This document shows positions 24,641-32,064 of a DNA stretch of 32,759 nucleotides, piece by piece; position 1 is the stretch's first letter; every line of letters starts with the position of its first letter. Made by a program: the position numbers and the translations under genes. Under the pieces are notes generated by a model. That model saw only the letters and a program-made list of their open reading frames with translations. It was not told the DNA's origin and searched no databases. Source of the stretch: Halonotius terrestris (GTDB taxonomy: Archaea; Halobacteriota; Halobacteria; Halobacteriales; Haloferacaceae); assembly GCF_006861665.1 (NCBI RefSeq), contig NZ_RKLU01000007.1, positions 26,517 through 59,275 of the forward strand. Reading direction: 5' to 3'.

Positions 24641-27550
24641 ATGAGTATTGAATTCGACCCTGGCGATCACATTATACTCAACGGTGACCCAGCAGAGGTC
24701 ATCCGTACGTATGAGGTCGGGAACCTCCCATATCTCCGGGTTTACGTCGAAGGTGATGGCGCGAAGACGGTCTGTCTTGACCACGTCTCCGTCGAACCAA
24801 GCAGTGATGCACTCGATACCCTCGAAAATCAAGTAGCAGACCTCCACCCTCGACACGAAGCAGTCTCGTCGGAGTGGTTTGACCTCCGGACCGAGGCCCT
24901 CCAGCTTAAGATGGCCCACGAGCAGGGGCAGCTCCTGAGCATCTCGAACTCGCTCGTCCGCCTCGAACCCTACCAGCTCGCCTGTGTGAATCAGGTGATG
25001 CAGAAGCTCCGCCAGCGAGCACTCATAGCCGACGACGTCGGTCTCGGGAAGACCATCGAAGCAGGCCTCATCCTCAAAGAACTTGAAGCCCGAAATCGGG
25101 CCAACAGCGTCCTCTTCCTTGTTCCCGCACACCTCCAGAAGAAGTGGATCCGGGATATGGAGCGCTTCTTCGACATCGACCTCACGGTTGCGGACCGCCA
25201 GTGGGTCGACGCCGAGCGGCGACGACTCGGCGAGGAGGCGAACATCTGGGACCAGGAGGGCCAGCGTCTAGTCACCAGCATGGCGTTCCTCCGTCAAGAC
25301 GAGTTCCAGTCTGAGATCGAGAACGCCTTCTGGGACGTCGCCGTCATCGACGAAGCGCACAAGGCCAGCAAGCGGGGCGAGTCCCCCAGCAAGACCTCGC
25401 TTATGGCCGAACGCGTCGCCAATCACTGTGAATCCCTGCTGTTGCTAAGTGCGACGCCGCACGACGGGAAGGGGGAGGCGTTCCGATCCCTTATCAGCTA
25501 CATCGATCCATTCCTCGTCGCCGAGGACCAGGACCTCACTCGGGAGACGGTGAACCGTGTCATGATCCGGCGCGGGAAGGAGACCATCTACGACGACAAC
25601 GGCGAGCGCATCTTCCCCGAGCGAGACGTCCAGACGGCCACCGTCTCGATGTCGCCTGCAGAGGAGCAACTGTACGAGCGCGTGACTGAGTACGTCCGTG
25701 AGGTCTACAACCGATCTGACCAATTGAACGAGCCCGCCGTCGGCTTCGCGATGGCGCTCATGCAAAAGCGGCTTGTGAGCAGCGTAGGCGCGATTCGAGA
25801 GACACTCCGACGTCGCCTTCACGGGCTGCTCGAACCCGACGAGCGGGATCTCTCGACCGATGCGACGGCCTACCTCGAAGGCGAGGACCTGGAGGACTCT
25901 GACCGTGAACAGGCGGAGCAGGAACTCGAACGGCTCACGGTCGCTCAGGGTGATGAAGCACTCCAGAAGGAGATCGACACCTTGCGGGAGCTCGTCGCCA
26001 TGGCAGAGGACCTCCCAGTCGACACCAAAGCCCGGAAGGTCAAACGCTACATCGAGCAGCTCTTCGAGGAGCATCCGGACGAGAAGCTCATCCTGTTCAC
26101 TGAGTACCGCGATACGTTGGACTATCTCCTCGATCTCTTCGCCGACGAACCATGGGCAGACGAGATTCTGACCATCCACGGGGATGTGAGCAAAGACGAA
26201 CGAACCCGGATTGAGGACGAATTCAACTACGGGAAGTCCCGATTACTGATGGCGACCGATGCAGCCAGTGAGGGGATCGACCTCCAGCACAGCTGCCACA
26301 TTATGGTCAACTACGAACTCCCGTGGAATCCGAACCGCCTCGAACAGCGTATCGGTCGGATCCATCGCTACGGCCAGGATAAGGAAGTCAAGGTGTGGAA
26401 CTTCCAGTTCGATGGCACTCGGGAATCCGAGATCTTCGAGCTCCTCCAGGACAAGGTCGAGGAGATTAGATCGAAAGTCGGCGCGACGGCGGACGTCCTC
26501 GGGATGCTGGACGACGTTAACATCGACTCCCTCCTGATGAAATCCGTCCAGAATCAGGAACCAGCCTCAGCCACGAAAGAGGAACTCGAGGAGTTGATGG
26601 AAGAGCGTGAACAGACGCTCCTCGAGTGGTACGAGCGGAGTCTCATAGACTGCAGTACGTTCGACGCTGAGAGTCGGAAAGAGATTCAGTCGATCGTCGA
26701 CGACTCAGAGGACGTCTTCGGAAGTGAACAGGAAATCCGGGAGTTTTTCATTCGAGCTATTGAGGCGTTCGAGGGCTCAGTCGAGAAGCGCGGAAACCAG
26801 CTGTATGAGGCAGAAGTCCCATCTGCATTGACTGACAGCGGTCAGCCTGAGACGATGGGTCCGTTCACCTTCAGTCGCGATTTCGCCATCGATCACGACG
26901 GAATCGAGTACCTCTCCCCGGACGCGGATATTCTTCAGGCCCTCCGTGATTTGGTTCTCCAGCAGGAACAACACGCAGGGAAGGCCGGAATGAAGCTGCT
27001 GCCGTTCGTGGACCAACCCGGCATCACATTTGTCTACAAAGTCGCCTTCGAAGATGCAACCGGCAAGACGATTCGCGAGCAACTCATCCCCGTCTACGTC
27101 GACCTTGCTGGACTTGACGCTCAACGTTCACTCGGCCAGCGCGTCCTTGATGCAGAGACGGTTCACGCTCGTCCGGATGAGAGTACGGTATCTCGGCTAC
27201 TCAAGCAACGAGGCGACCTGGAGGACGCTGCCGAGAGGTACATCAGTAGTATGGTCGCCGACATCCGGGAAGATCTGCTCGAAAACCGTCAGCAGGACGT
27301 TCAGAAAGAACTCTCCGACTTGGAAGCCTATGAGCAAGCAGAACGCGATCGGATCCAGTCGTTCATCGATTCATACGAGCAAAAAGCGACAACGGGATCG
27401 GATATGCGCATCGCGATTCGGAACCAAAAACAACGTCTTGAGCAGCTGGAAACCCGGATCGAGTCACGAAAGGCAGAGCTACGGAAGCGAGAACAGGTGA
27501 TATCACTTGCACCAGACATTGAGGCGTACTGTCTTACACTTCCAGTATAG
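24641..27550 (+). CDS. brxHII: BrxHII-type SNF2-family helicase
   Basis: A 969-residue superfamily 2 (SNF2/Rad54-like) ATPase. Motifs: LEPYQLACVNQVM (108-120), Walker A DDVGLGKTIEAGL (131-143), DEAH box (237-240), LLLSATPHDGKG (266-277), HGDVSKDERTRIEDEFNYGK, TDAASEGIDLQ, and QRIGRIHRYGQ (569-579). The C-terminal third is a helical extension with coiled-coil character (REDLLENRQQDVQKELSDLE). In BREX type 3 and 5 systems a helicase called BrxHII accompanies PglX. The gene follows pglX by 9 bp with no promoter, so they are one operon. Its N-terminal half is much more GC-rich than pglX. A DISARM DrmD helicase is related, but no DISARM partners (DUF1998, PLD) are present. Confidence 0.88.
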   Translation: MSIEFDPGDHIILNGDPAEVIRTYEVGNLPYLRVYVEGDGAKTVCLDHVSVEPSSDALDTLENQVADLHPRHEAVSSEWFDLRTEALQLKMAHEQGQLLSISNSLVRLEPYQLACVNQVMQKLRQRALIADDVGLGKTIEAGLILKELEARNRANSVLFLVPAHLQKKWIRDMERFFDIDLTVADRQWVDAERRRLGEEANIWDQEGQRLVTSMAFLRQDEFQSEIENAFWDVAVIDEAHKASKRGESPSKTSLMAERVANHCESLLLLSATPHDGKGEAFRSLISYIDPFLVAEDQDLTRETVNRVMIRRGKETIYDDNGERIFPERDVQTATVSMSPAEEQLYERVTEYVREVYNRSDQLNEPAVGFAMALMQKRLVSSVGAIRETLRRRLHGLLEPDERDLSTDATAYLEGEDLEDSDREQAEQELERLTVAQGDEALQKEIDTLRELVAMAEDLPVDTKARKVKRYIEQLFEEHPDEKLILFTEYRDTLDYLLDLFADEPWADEILTIHGDVSKDERTRIEDEFNYGKSRLLMATDAASEGIDLQHSCHIMVNYELPWNPNRLEQRIGRIHRYGQDKEVKVWNFQFDGTRESEIFELLQDKVEEIRSKVGATADVLGMLDDVNIDSLLMKSVQNQEPASATKEELEELMEEREQTLLEWYERSLIDCSTFDAESRKEIQSIVDDSEDVFGSEQEIREFFIRAIEAFEGSVEKRGNQLYEAEVPSALTDSGQPETMGPFTFSRDFAIDHDGIEYLSPDADILQALRDLVLQQEQHAGKAGMKLLPFVDQPGITFVYKVAFEDATGKTIREQLIPVYVDLAGLDAQRSLGQRVLDAETVHARPDESTVSRLLKQRGDLEDAAERYISSMVADIREDLLENRQQDVQKELSDLEAYEQAERDRIQSFIDSYEQKATTGSDMRIAIRNQKQRLEQLETRIESRKAELRKREQVISLAPDIEAYCLTLPV

Positions 27551-27570
27551 TTTGGCTATGTTTTCAGCTG

Positions 27571-27587
27571 GGAGGTGTAATACCTCC
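27571..27587 (+). terminator. Hairpin after brxHII
   Basis: GGAGGT (27571-27576) and ACCTCC (27582-27587) form a perfect 6-bp stem with a 5-nt loop, about 20 bp after the brxHII stop. No T-run directly follows, so termination by this hairpin is a guess. Confidence 0.3.
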
Positions 27588-27915
27588 TTGGGATTCAACA
27601 GCGTAGCACAAAGACCCAGCTCCCACGTTGGATTCAATCAGTCTGATAGACTACTCTTACTGCCGTCAGAGGTTCAATATAGCCGATGCACACTCATTTG
27701 ACGATGGAAATATGGGTAGCAACTGGTTCTACGAGAAAGAGTTGTTTTCGTCAATAGACCAATTCCGGAAGTTCCCTGAAATTTGGAGTTTCGTGAAATA
27801 GGAATCGCAGTACCTCGCGTGAATTTGGATAGGTGCAAATAGCCATAATGGTCTTTTTCCGGAAGTTACCCGGTCACGCTTTTATAACTAGACAGAAAAT
27901 CAGTCTAACACATAG
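27588..27915. other. Candidate replication-origin region upstream of cdc6
   Basis: No gene is visible in this stretch. It is AT-rich in its right part and carries an 11-bp direct repeat TTCCGGAAGTT at 27763-27773 and 27857-27867, and TTCCCTGAAA at 27772-27781, which recurs beyond cdc6 at 30681 and 30749. TTCC-n-GAAAC-type elements recall the core of haloarchaeal origin recognition boxes, though these are shorter than the classical form. A TATA-like TTTATAA at 27881-27887 precedes the cdc6 ATG by about 31 nt. The combination of AT-rich DNA, repeats and an adjacent initiator is the usual look of an archaeal origin. Confidence 0.5.
27881..27887 (+). promoter_or_regulatory. TATA box of cdc6
   Basis: TTTATAA is centred about 31 nt upstream of the ATG at 27916, giving an expected transcript start only a few nucleotides before the start codon, as is common in haloarchaea. 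It is the clearest TATA-like box in the window. Confidence 0.6.
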
Positions 27916-28944
27916 ATGATCCGCGATGCTCGCGTTCTCCGCGCCGGGTTCGTTCCTCGGGAAGTTGAGCATCGCGACGCCGAAGTCAACCACCTCTCTA
28001 GCGTCCTCGAGCCAATCACGAATGGCGAACCCGCCGACACCGCTATCGTCACCGGACCCAGCGGCGCTGGCAAGACCTGCATCTCCAAGTTCGTCACCGA
28101 ACGGCTCCGTGAAGAGGTCCTGGACGTCGAGACCACCTACGTCAACTGCTGGCGCAACTATACCCGATTCCGGACGCTCTACCAGATCCTCGACGACCTC
28201 GGCGCCACTATCGATATCCACCGGCAGTCGACGCCGCACGACGAACTGGTCGACCGCCTTCAGCAACACGACGGTCCGCGAACGGTCGTTATCCTCGACG
28301 AAGTCGACCAACTTGAGGATCCCAGCGTCATCTACGACCTCCACAGTCTCCCACAGTTCGCGATTATCTGCATCGCGAACAAGGAAGAGGAGCTGTTCGG
28401 CCGCGTCGACGATCGCCTCGTGAGTCGCCTCCGCTCCAGCGAACACGTCCGGATGGACAAGTACCACGACGACCAGCTGTACGACATCCTGAGCGCTCGC
28501 GCGAAATGGGGGCTCGACGAGGACGTCATCACCGACGACCAACTCTACCGCATTGCCGACGCGGCCGCCGGCGACGCCCGCCTTGCAATCGGTATCCTTC
28601 GAACAGCGGCCAGCAAGGCCGATCGCGAGAACCACGAGCGCATCACCGACGACATTCTCCTGGACGCCGCCGAGGATGCTCGGGCCCAGATCAAGCAGAA
28701 GAGCCTCGACTCGCTCACCCCCCATCAACGGGTTGTCTACGACATCGTTCGCGAGCACGGCCCGGTCGGGCCGAGCGAGATCCACGAGCGCTATACCGAG
28801 GACGTCGATGACCCACGGACGAAGCGGACTGTCCGCACGTACCTCTCGAAGATGGAGCAGTACAACCTCCTTGAGGCGAAAGGGACGAGTCGGGACCGAG
28901 AGTACTCACTCGTCGATTCGGCAGCTGCGTCGCCGATGCAGTGA
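27916..28944 (+). CDS. cdc6: Orc1/Cdc6-family replication initiator
   Basis: A 342-residue AAA+ protein with Walker A GPSGAGKT (47-54), Walker B VVILDEVDQL (124-133), sensor 1 region FAIICIANKEEE and sensor 2 region GDARLAIGILR, then a C-terminal winged helix (LTPHQRVVYDIVREHGPVGPSEIHERY). Orc1/Cdc6 proteins bind origin boxes and load the replicative helicase. At 342 residues it is slightly short compared with chromosomal Orc1 (about 400), which fits the divergent plasmid-type members. The start has a good TATA box in front. Repeats flank it on the left and, beyond two inserted genes, on the right, so it probably initiates at a local origin. Confidence 0.92.
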   Translation: MIRDARVLRAGFVPREVEHRDAEVNHLSSVLEPITNGEPADTAIVTGPSGAGKTCISKFVTERLREEVLDVETTYVNCWRNYTRFRTLYQILDDLGATIDIHRQSTPHDELVDRLQQHDGPRTVVILDEVDQLEDPSVIYDLHSLPQFAIICIANKEEELFGRVDDRLVSRLRSSEHVRMDKYHDDQLYDILSARAKWGLDEDVITDDQLYRIADAAAGDARLAIGILRTAASKADRENHERITDDILLDAAEDARAQIKQKSLDSLTPHQRVVYDIVREHGPVGPSEIHERYTEDVDDPRTKRTVRTYLSKMEQYNLLEAKGTSRDREYSLVDSAAASPMQ

Positions 28945-29033
28945 ATTGTTCGCTGTTCGATCAGGCGTCTCTGAATTGGTGTCTCAGCGGATCTCCACAT
29001 CAGCTTTTTCCACCGCCCACAGAACCGAGGTAT

Positions 29034-29831
29034 ATGGCGCAGGTCAACTGGGAGTTCTCTGAAACAGAGATCAGTAACGTTCGAAGGATTATCGATGAAC
29101 AAGAGAACAACCCGTTCGTCCAGAAACGGCGTGACCAGAACGTTGTAGAAGCGGAAGTCAGTATTACTGCAGATCACTTCTGGAACGTTCATCTGGCTGC
29201 ATTGCTAACCTCTCAGCAGCGGTCAGGACCAGAAAGCCATGTTTCGCAGTTTCTGAAAGAAGAAATTCAGTCAGTGAGTCTTGACCAGTGTCGGGACGTC
29301 GAGAGGATCGGCGAATACGTCTCCGGGATCCTCGAAGAGCACGGTGGGATTCGATACTACAACAATATCGGCGAAGCCTGTGAGAGAAATTTCGAACGAT
29401 TGGATACAGATGGTTGGGACGAACTGTGGGGTGAACTTGAAAAGCTAATTGAGATACGGAAGCGTAAACCAAGAGACAGCGACTACGCGGTGGAGAGAGA
29501 AGTATCGACGTATCTGTCTGAAGGGTTTGCTGGTGAAGGATTCCACAGAGTTGGCTCAAAGCAGGCACGGAATATCCTCCAGATTCTCGGGTTGACACGG
29601 TTCGAGATCCCTCTCGATTCCCGTATCACGAAATGGCTAAACACCAATCTTGATCTGCCTTATCGCGTCTCCGGCTCCGGGCTCAGCAACCGCGAGTACT
29701 ACCACTTTATTTCCGATATCGTCCAAGAGAGCTGTTCAACGGCCGGGGTTCTCCCATGTATTTTCGATGCCGCAGTCTTCTCAAGCTACGATACGAATTG
29801 GACACAAAGCAACGCTGACGCGATTTTCTGA
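29034..29831 (+). CDS. Probable HhH-GPD superfamily DNA glycosylase
   Basis: A 265-residue protein from the ATG at 29034-29036. An in-frame GTG at 28941 overlapping the cdc6 stop would add 31 residues, but those lack acidic residues and look non-coding. The key block is HRVGSKQARNILQILGL, then FEIPLDSRITKWL (residues 171-202). This has the arrangement of the HhH-GPD motif of Ogg-like glycosylases: hairpin, catalytic-type Lys176, and an Asp195 in the PxDxR/H segment, leading into a helix. An earlier FWNVHLAALLTSQQRS (49-64) fits the substrate helix. Such enzymes excise damaged or modified bases. Overall similarity beyond these motifs is not recognisable. Codon use is more AT-rich than cdc6, suggesting later insertion. 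Confidence 0.55.
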   Translation: MAQVNWEFSETEISNVRRIIDEQENNPFVQKRRDQNVVEAEVSITADHFWNVHLAALLTSQQRSGPESHVSQFLKEEIQSVSLDQCRDVERIGEYVSGILEEHGGIRYYNNIGEACERNFERLDTDGWDELWGELEKLIEIRKRKPRDSDYAVEREVSTYLSEGFAGEGFHRVGSKQARNILQILGLTRFEIPLDSRITKWLNTNLDLPYRVSGSGLSNREYYHFISDIVQESCSTAGVLPCIFDAAVFSSYDTNWTQSNADAIF

Positions 29832-29883
29832 CTGGCCAAAAAATTCGTGAGCGAGCAAGCAAGTGTATCGATTCGAGCGAGCA

Positions 29884-29947
29884 TTAACCAACACCGCGAG
29901 TTTTGGAAGGCCGTGTGTTGGTTAACAGATTGGTTTTCATGAACCAA
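29884..29947. terminator. Hairpins between convergent genes
   Basis: TTAACCAACAC (29884-29894) and GTGTTGGTTAA (29915-29925) form a perfect 11-bp inverted repeat with a 20-nt loop. A second pair, TTGGTT (29930-29935) and AACCAA (29942-29947), follows. They lie between the end of the glycosylase-like gene (plus) and the end of the nuclease-like gene (minus), so a bidirectional terminator is the simplest role. A recombination or protein site is an alternative. Confidence 0.4.
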
Positions 29948-29994
29948 ATTCGTGTACTCCTCATAGAACCAGCGGGAGTGCGAATCCGAGGAGA

Positions 29995-30612
29995 CTAATC
30001 GACCTGAACTGCGAGGTATCGAAAGTTCGGGCTACCAGATACTTCAATATCGTCTCGGTACGAGAAATCGCTCCATTCAATCTGGTACTTTCCGTCAAGG
30101 TCAATCGGCTGATCTCTATTGCGGCTTTCCATCCAGGGTCGATAGTCTTTCCAATCTAATTCCCCCTCAAGCGTTCTTCCTTCATAGATTCGGAATTCAT
30201 CATGGAGAGCACTGCGGCTGGGTTCGCTCCAGTAATTCGGAATATTACTTAACAGAATGAAATATCCATAACCCCCGTTCTCTGCTACGACGTTTTCTAA
30301 ACGTTTTATGTCCTTTATATTATCATAGTGAGATCTGTTCGCGTCATGATTCCCTCCAATCTGAAATGACTGATCAAATCTATGATCCCTCACTCGTGAT
30401 TTGGCAGTCAGGTATTTCAGCTCAATCGGAACGATGCTATCCTCCGTCCGAACGCCGATATCGGTTCGATTTCCGTCGACCGCTTCCCACTCAACTGTTA
30501 CCTGCTCTTCTCCATATCTCTGCAGAAGTTGAACCGCAAGTGAAAACCGAAATTGCTCTTCAACAGTGAATACCTGGTCAATACTGTTCATCGCTCCGTC
30601 AACATCGATCAT
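29995..30612 (-). CDS. Putative PD-(D/E)XK-fold nuclease
   Basis: A 205-residue protein from the ATG at 30610-30612 (MIDVDGAMNSID). On the minus strand TTTATG at 30638-30643 lies about 28 nt upstream, a leaderless spacing that favours this ATG over the TTG at 30624. The segment NRTDIGVRTEDSIVPIELKY (residues 48-67) has the spaced Asp...Glu-x-Lys of the restriction-endonuclease-like fold, with Asp51, Glu64 and Lys66, and Glu20 on the preceding helix. The rest is not recognised. It could be a restriction-type or repair nuclease. It faces the glycosylase-like gene and shares its low GC (22 of 60 G+C at 30301-30360), unlike cdc6 and polB. Confidence 0.5.
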   Translation of the reverse strand: MIDVDGAMNSIDQVFTVEEQFRFSLAVQLLQRYGEEQVTVEWEAVDGNRTDIGVRTEDSIVPIELKYLTAKSRVRDHRFDQSFQIGGNHDANRSHYDNIKDIKRLENVVAENGGYGYFILLSNIPNYWSEPSRSALHDEFRIYEGRTLEGELDWKDYRPWMESRNRDQPIDLDGKYQIEWSDFSYRDDIEVSGSPNFRYLAVQVD

Positions 30613-30637
30613 AACTCCGAGCAAGACTCTCCATCAC

Positions 30638-30643
30638 ATAAAT
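30638..30643 (-). promoter_or_regulatory. TATA-like box for the PD-(D/E)XK-like gene
   Basis: On the minus strand TTTATG stands about 28 nt before the ATG at 30612. It is the reason for choosing that start codon. Confidence 0.4.
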
Positions 30644-30680
30644 CAGGATGCCGAACTTCGATAAGCTCATTCTGGAAACG

Positions 30681-30758
30681 TTCCCTGAAACCGCCTATCT
30701 ACACAGAAATCTTGCCGACTGAGTACACGTAACCAACAGTCTGGCTCCTTCCCTGAAA
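30681..30758. repeat. TTCCCTGAAA direct repeats (origin-type)
   Basis: The 10-mer TTCCCTGAAA occurs at 30681-30690 and again at 30749-30758, both followed by C. The same 10-mer occurs at 27772-27781, upstream of cdc6. The first copy is preceded by TCTGGAAACG, which carries a related TGGAAAC. Repeats on both sides of a cdc6 gene are typical of haloarchaeal origins. Confidence 0.5.
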
Positions 30759-30809
30759 CTCGGAAGCGCCACGCCGCGGCTTATCGGGAATGTGGACCTC
30801 TAGTCGAGT

Positions 30810-31754
30810 ATGAGAGAACGCGCAACGTCGAACCGATTGGCGGTGGACCAACCGACACGGGGCGCTGACCGCAATCAGGCCCTTGCTGACCAAGCCGATC
30901 CGACCACGGACGCGATGTTGTTGCCGTCACTCGATGACGGCATCACGTTGCTCGACGTCGAGGAAAGTCGCGGCGTCCCAATCCTGCAGTCGCTCGTGCT
31001 TGACCGTCTCCTCCTGCACGACGGGGCCGCCTTCTGGGTCGACGCAAACGGCCACGCGACGACGACGACACTCGCTCAGATCGCGCCCAGCCAACGGTTG
31101 CTCAACCGAATCCACGTGGCACGCGGATTTACCGCCTACCAGCACTACGGCGCCGTCTGTGATCTCCCGTCAGCGGTGAACAAGTCGATCCAGATGTCCA
31201 CCACCAACGCCGGGGCGGCCGGTCGACGGGCACCAAGTCGTGACGAGGACACGTCGCCCCACACACCAGCCCTCATCGTCGCGCCAGCCGTCGACGCGCA
31301 GTACCGCGCCGACGATACCCTCGGCGAGACTCACGCGAAAACCCTCCAGGCCAGAACCCTCGCCCGGTTGGCGACCTACGCCGACGGATACGACATCCCG
31401 GTGCTCGTCACCCGGGCGCAGCGCGACGACTTCACGGCGCCGGTCGCGACGGCCGCCGACCACCACCTGGAGTGCGAGCAGACGCGGATGGGCCCACGGG
31501 TCGTCGGCGAGGACTTCGAGACGCTCGTTTACCCCGTCGACGACGGCGCGTACTACCAGACGACGTTCGCGTACTGGCAGCAGCTGCTCGCGGCACGCGC
31601 CACGCAGGTCGGCGTGGAACCGACGACGCCGGCGCCGTCGACGCCGACCCCGGAGGGTGTCGGCACGGGGGTCACCGCTGACGGTGAGACGGTGTCGGCG
31701 ACCGCGGACCCCTTGCTCGATGCGTGGACTGCGACCGGGACAGGAGGCCGATAG
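30810..31754 (+). CDS. RecA-fold-like protein lacking Walker A, linked to polB
   Basis: A 314-residue protein, first gene of a likely operon with the two downstream genes. The core (about residues 45-235) has the order of strands and phrases seen in RadA/KaiC proteins: ILQSLVLDRLLLHDG, AAFWVDANGHATTTTLAQIA, NRIHVARGFTAYQHYGAVC, then TPALIVAPAVDAQYR and a final PVLVTRAQRD. There is no GxxxxGK[ST] loop, so it should not bind ATP in the usual way. The last ~60 residues are a Thr/Pro-rich linker (TPAPSTPTPEG). It resembles recombinase paralogues that act as accessory factors, and its place next to a DNA polymerase suggests replication or repair. A TTATCG at 30781-30786 may be its TATA-like box. 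Function is inferred from fold-like pattern and context. Confidence 0.6.
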   Translation: MRERATSNRLAVDQPTRGADRNQALADQADPTTDAMLLPSLDDGITLLDVEESRGVPILQSLVLDRLLLHDGAAFWVDANGHATTTTLAQIAPSQRLLNRIHVARGFTAYQHYGAVCDLPSAVNKSIQMSTTNAGAAGRRAPSRDEDTSPHTPALIVAPAVDAQYRADDTLGETHAKTLQARTLARLATYADGYDIPVLVTRAQRDDFTAPVATAADHHLECEQTRMGPRVVGEDFETLVYPVDDGAYYQTTFAYWQQLLAARATQVGVEPTTPAPSTPTPEGVGTGVTADGETVSATADPLLDAWTATGTGGR

Positions 31755-31756
31755 CG

Positions 31757-32062
31757 ATGGGGCGTACGAACCCAACCTACCGAGATGCGCTTCGGGCCAT
31801 CGAAGAGCGTTGGTCAGAGTTCCGCCGGGCACTGCGGCGTCGCGACCAGCCTCGGTTCGACCGGCTGTTCGAGTACGCCCGCGAGCACGCCGACGCGAGC
31901 GGGCTGTTGAACCACCAAAATCCGCTGCTGCCGGCGCTTCTCAGCATCGATCTCGAACAGGAGGGCCGTCTCGACGATCACGAGGAACGCCTCGAGGAAC
32001 TCGAGGACGCGGTCGCAGCACGTGATGATGAGGAGGCCGCTCCGCCAGACTCGGACCCGTGA
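31757..32062 (+). CDS. Small helical protein between RecA-like gene and polB
   Basis: A 101-residue protein starting MGRTNPTYRD, two bases after the stop of the preceding gene. It is helical and charged (YRDALRAIEERWSEFRRAL, then DRLFEYAREHADASG) and ends in an acidic coiled-coil-like tail. An in-frame ATG at 31724 lies within the upstream gene and adds only basic shadow residues, so I use 31757. The stop overlaps or abuts the polymerase start, so the three genes are one transcript. I do not recognise a family. By position it may be a partner of the polymerase or the RecA-like protein. Confidence 0.65.
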   Translation: MGRTNPTYRDALRAIEERWSEFRRALRRRDQPRFDRLFEYAREHADASGLLNHQNPLLPALLSIDLEQEGRLDDHEERLEELEDAVAARDDEEAAPPDSDP

Positions 32063-32064
32063 CG

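Noticed and set aside
20360-27550. DISARM system (methylase plus SNF2 helicase)
   Set aside because: No DUF1998 (DrmB), phospholipase-D (DrmC) or DrmA gene is present, while PglZ, BrxA, BrxB and BrxC are, so BREX is the right assignment.
27874-28785. A 303-codon minus-strand frame over cdc6
   Set aside because: It is a mirror of the cdc6 frame; cdc6 has intact AAA+ motifs and a TATA box.
28941-29033. N-terminal extension of the glycosylase-like gene from a GTG overlapping cdc6
   Set aside because: The 31 extra residues are Ser/Pro/Cys-rich with almost no acidic residues, unlike haloarchaeal protein. The ATG at 29034 gives a normal start, though translational coupling through the GTG cannot be fully excluded.
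31240-32025. A 261-codon frame rich in Arg, Ser and Thr overlapping the RecA-like gene
   Set aside because: The composition is the typical frame-shifted shadow of GC-rich coding DNA, and it spans two well-supported genes.
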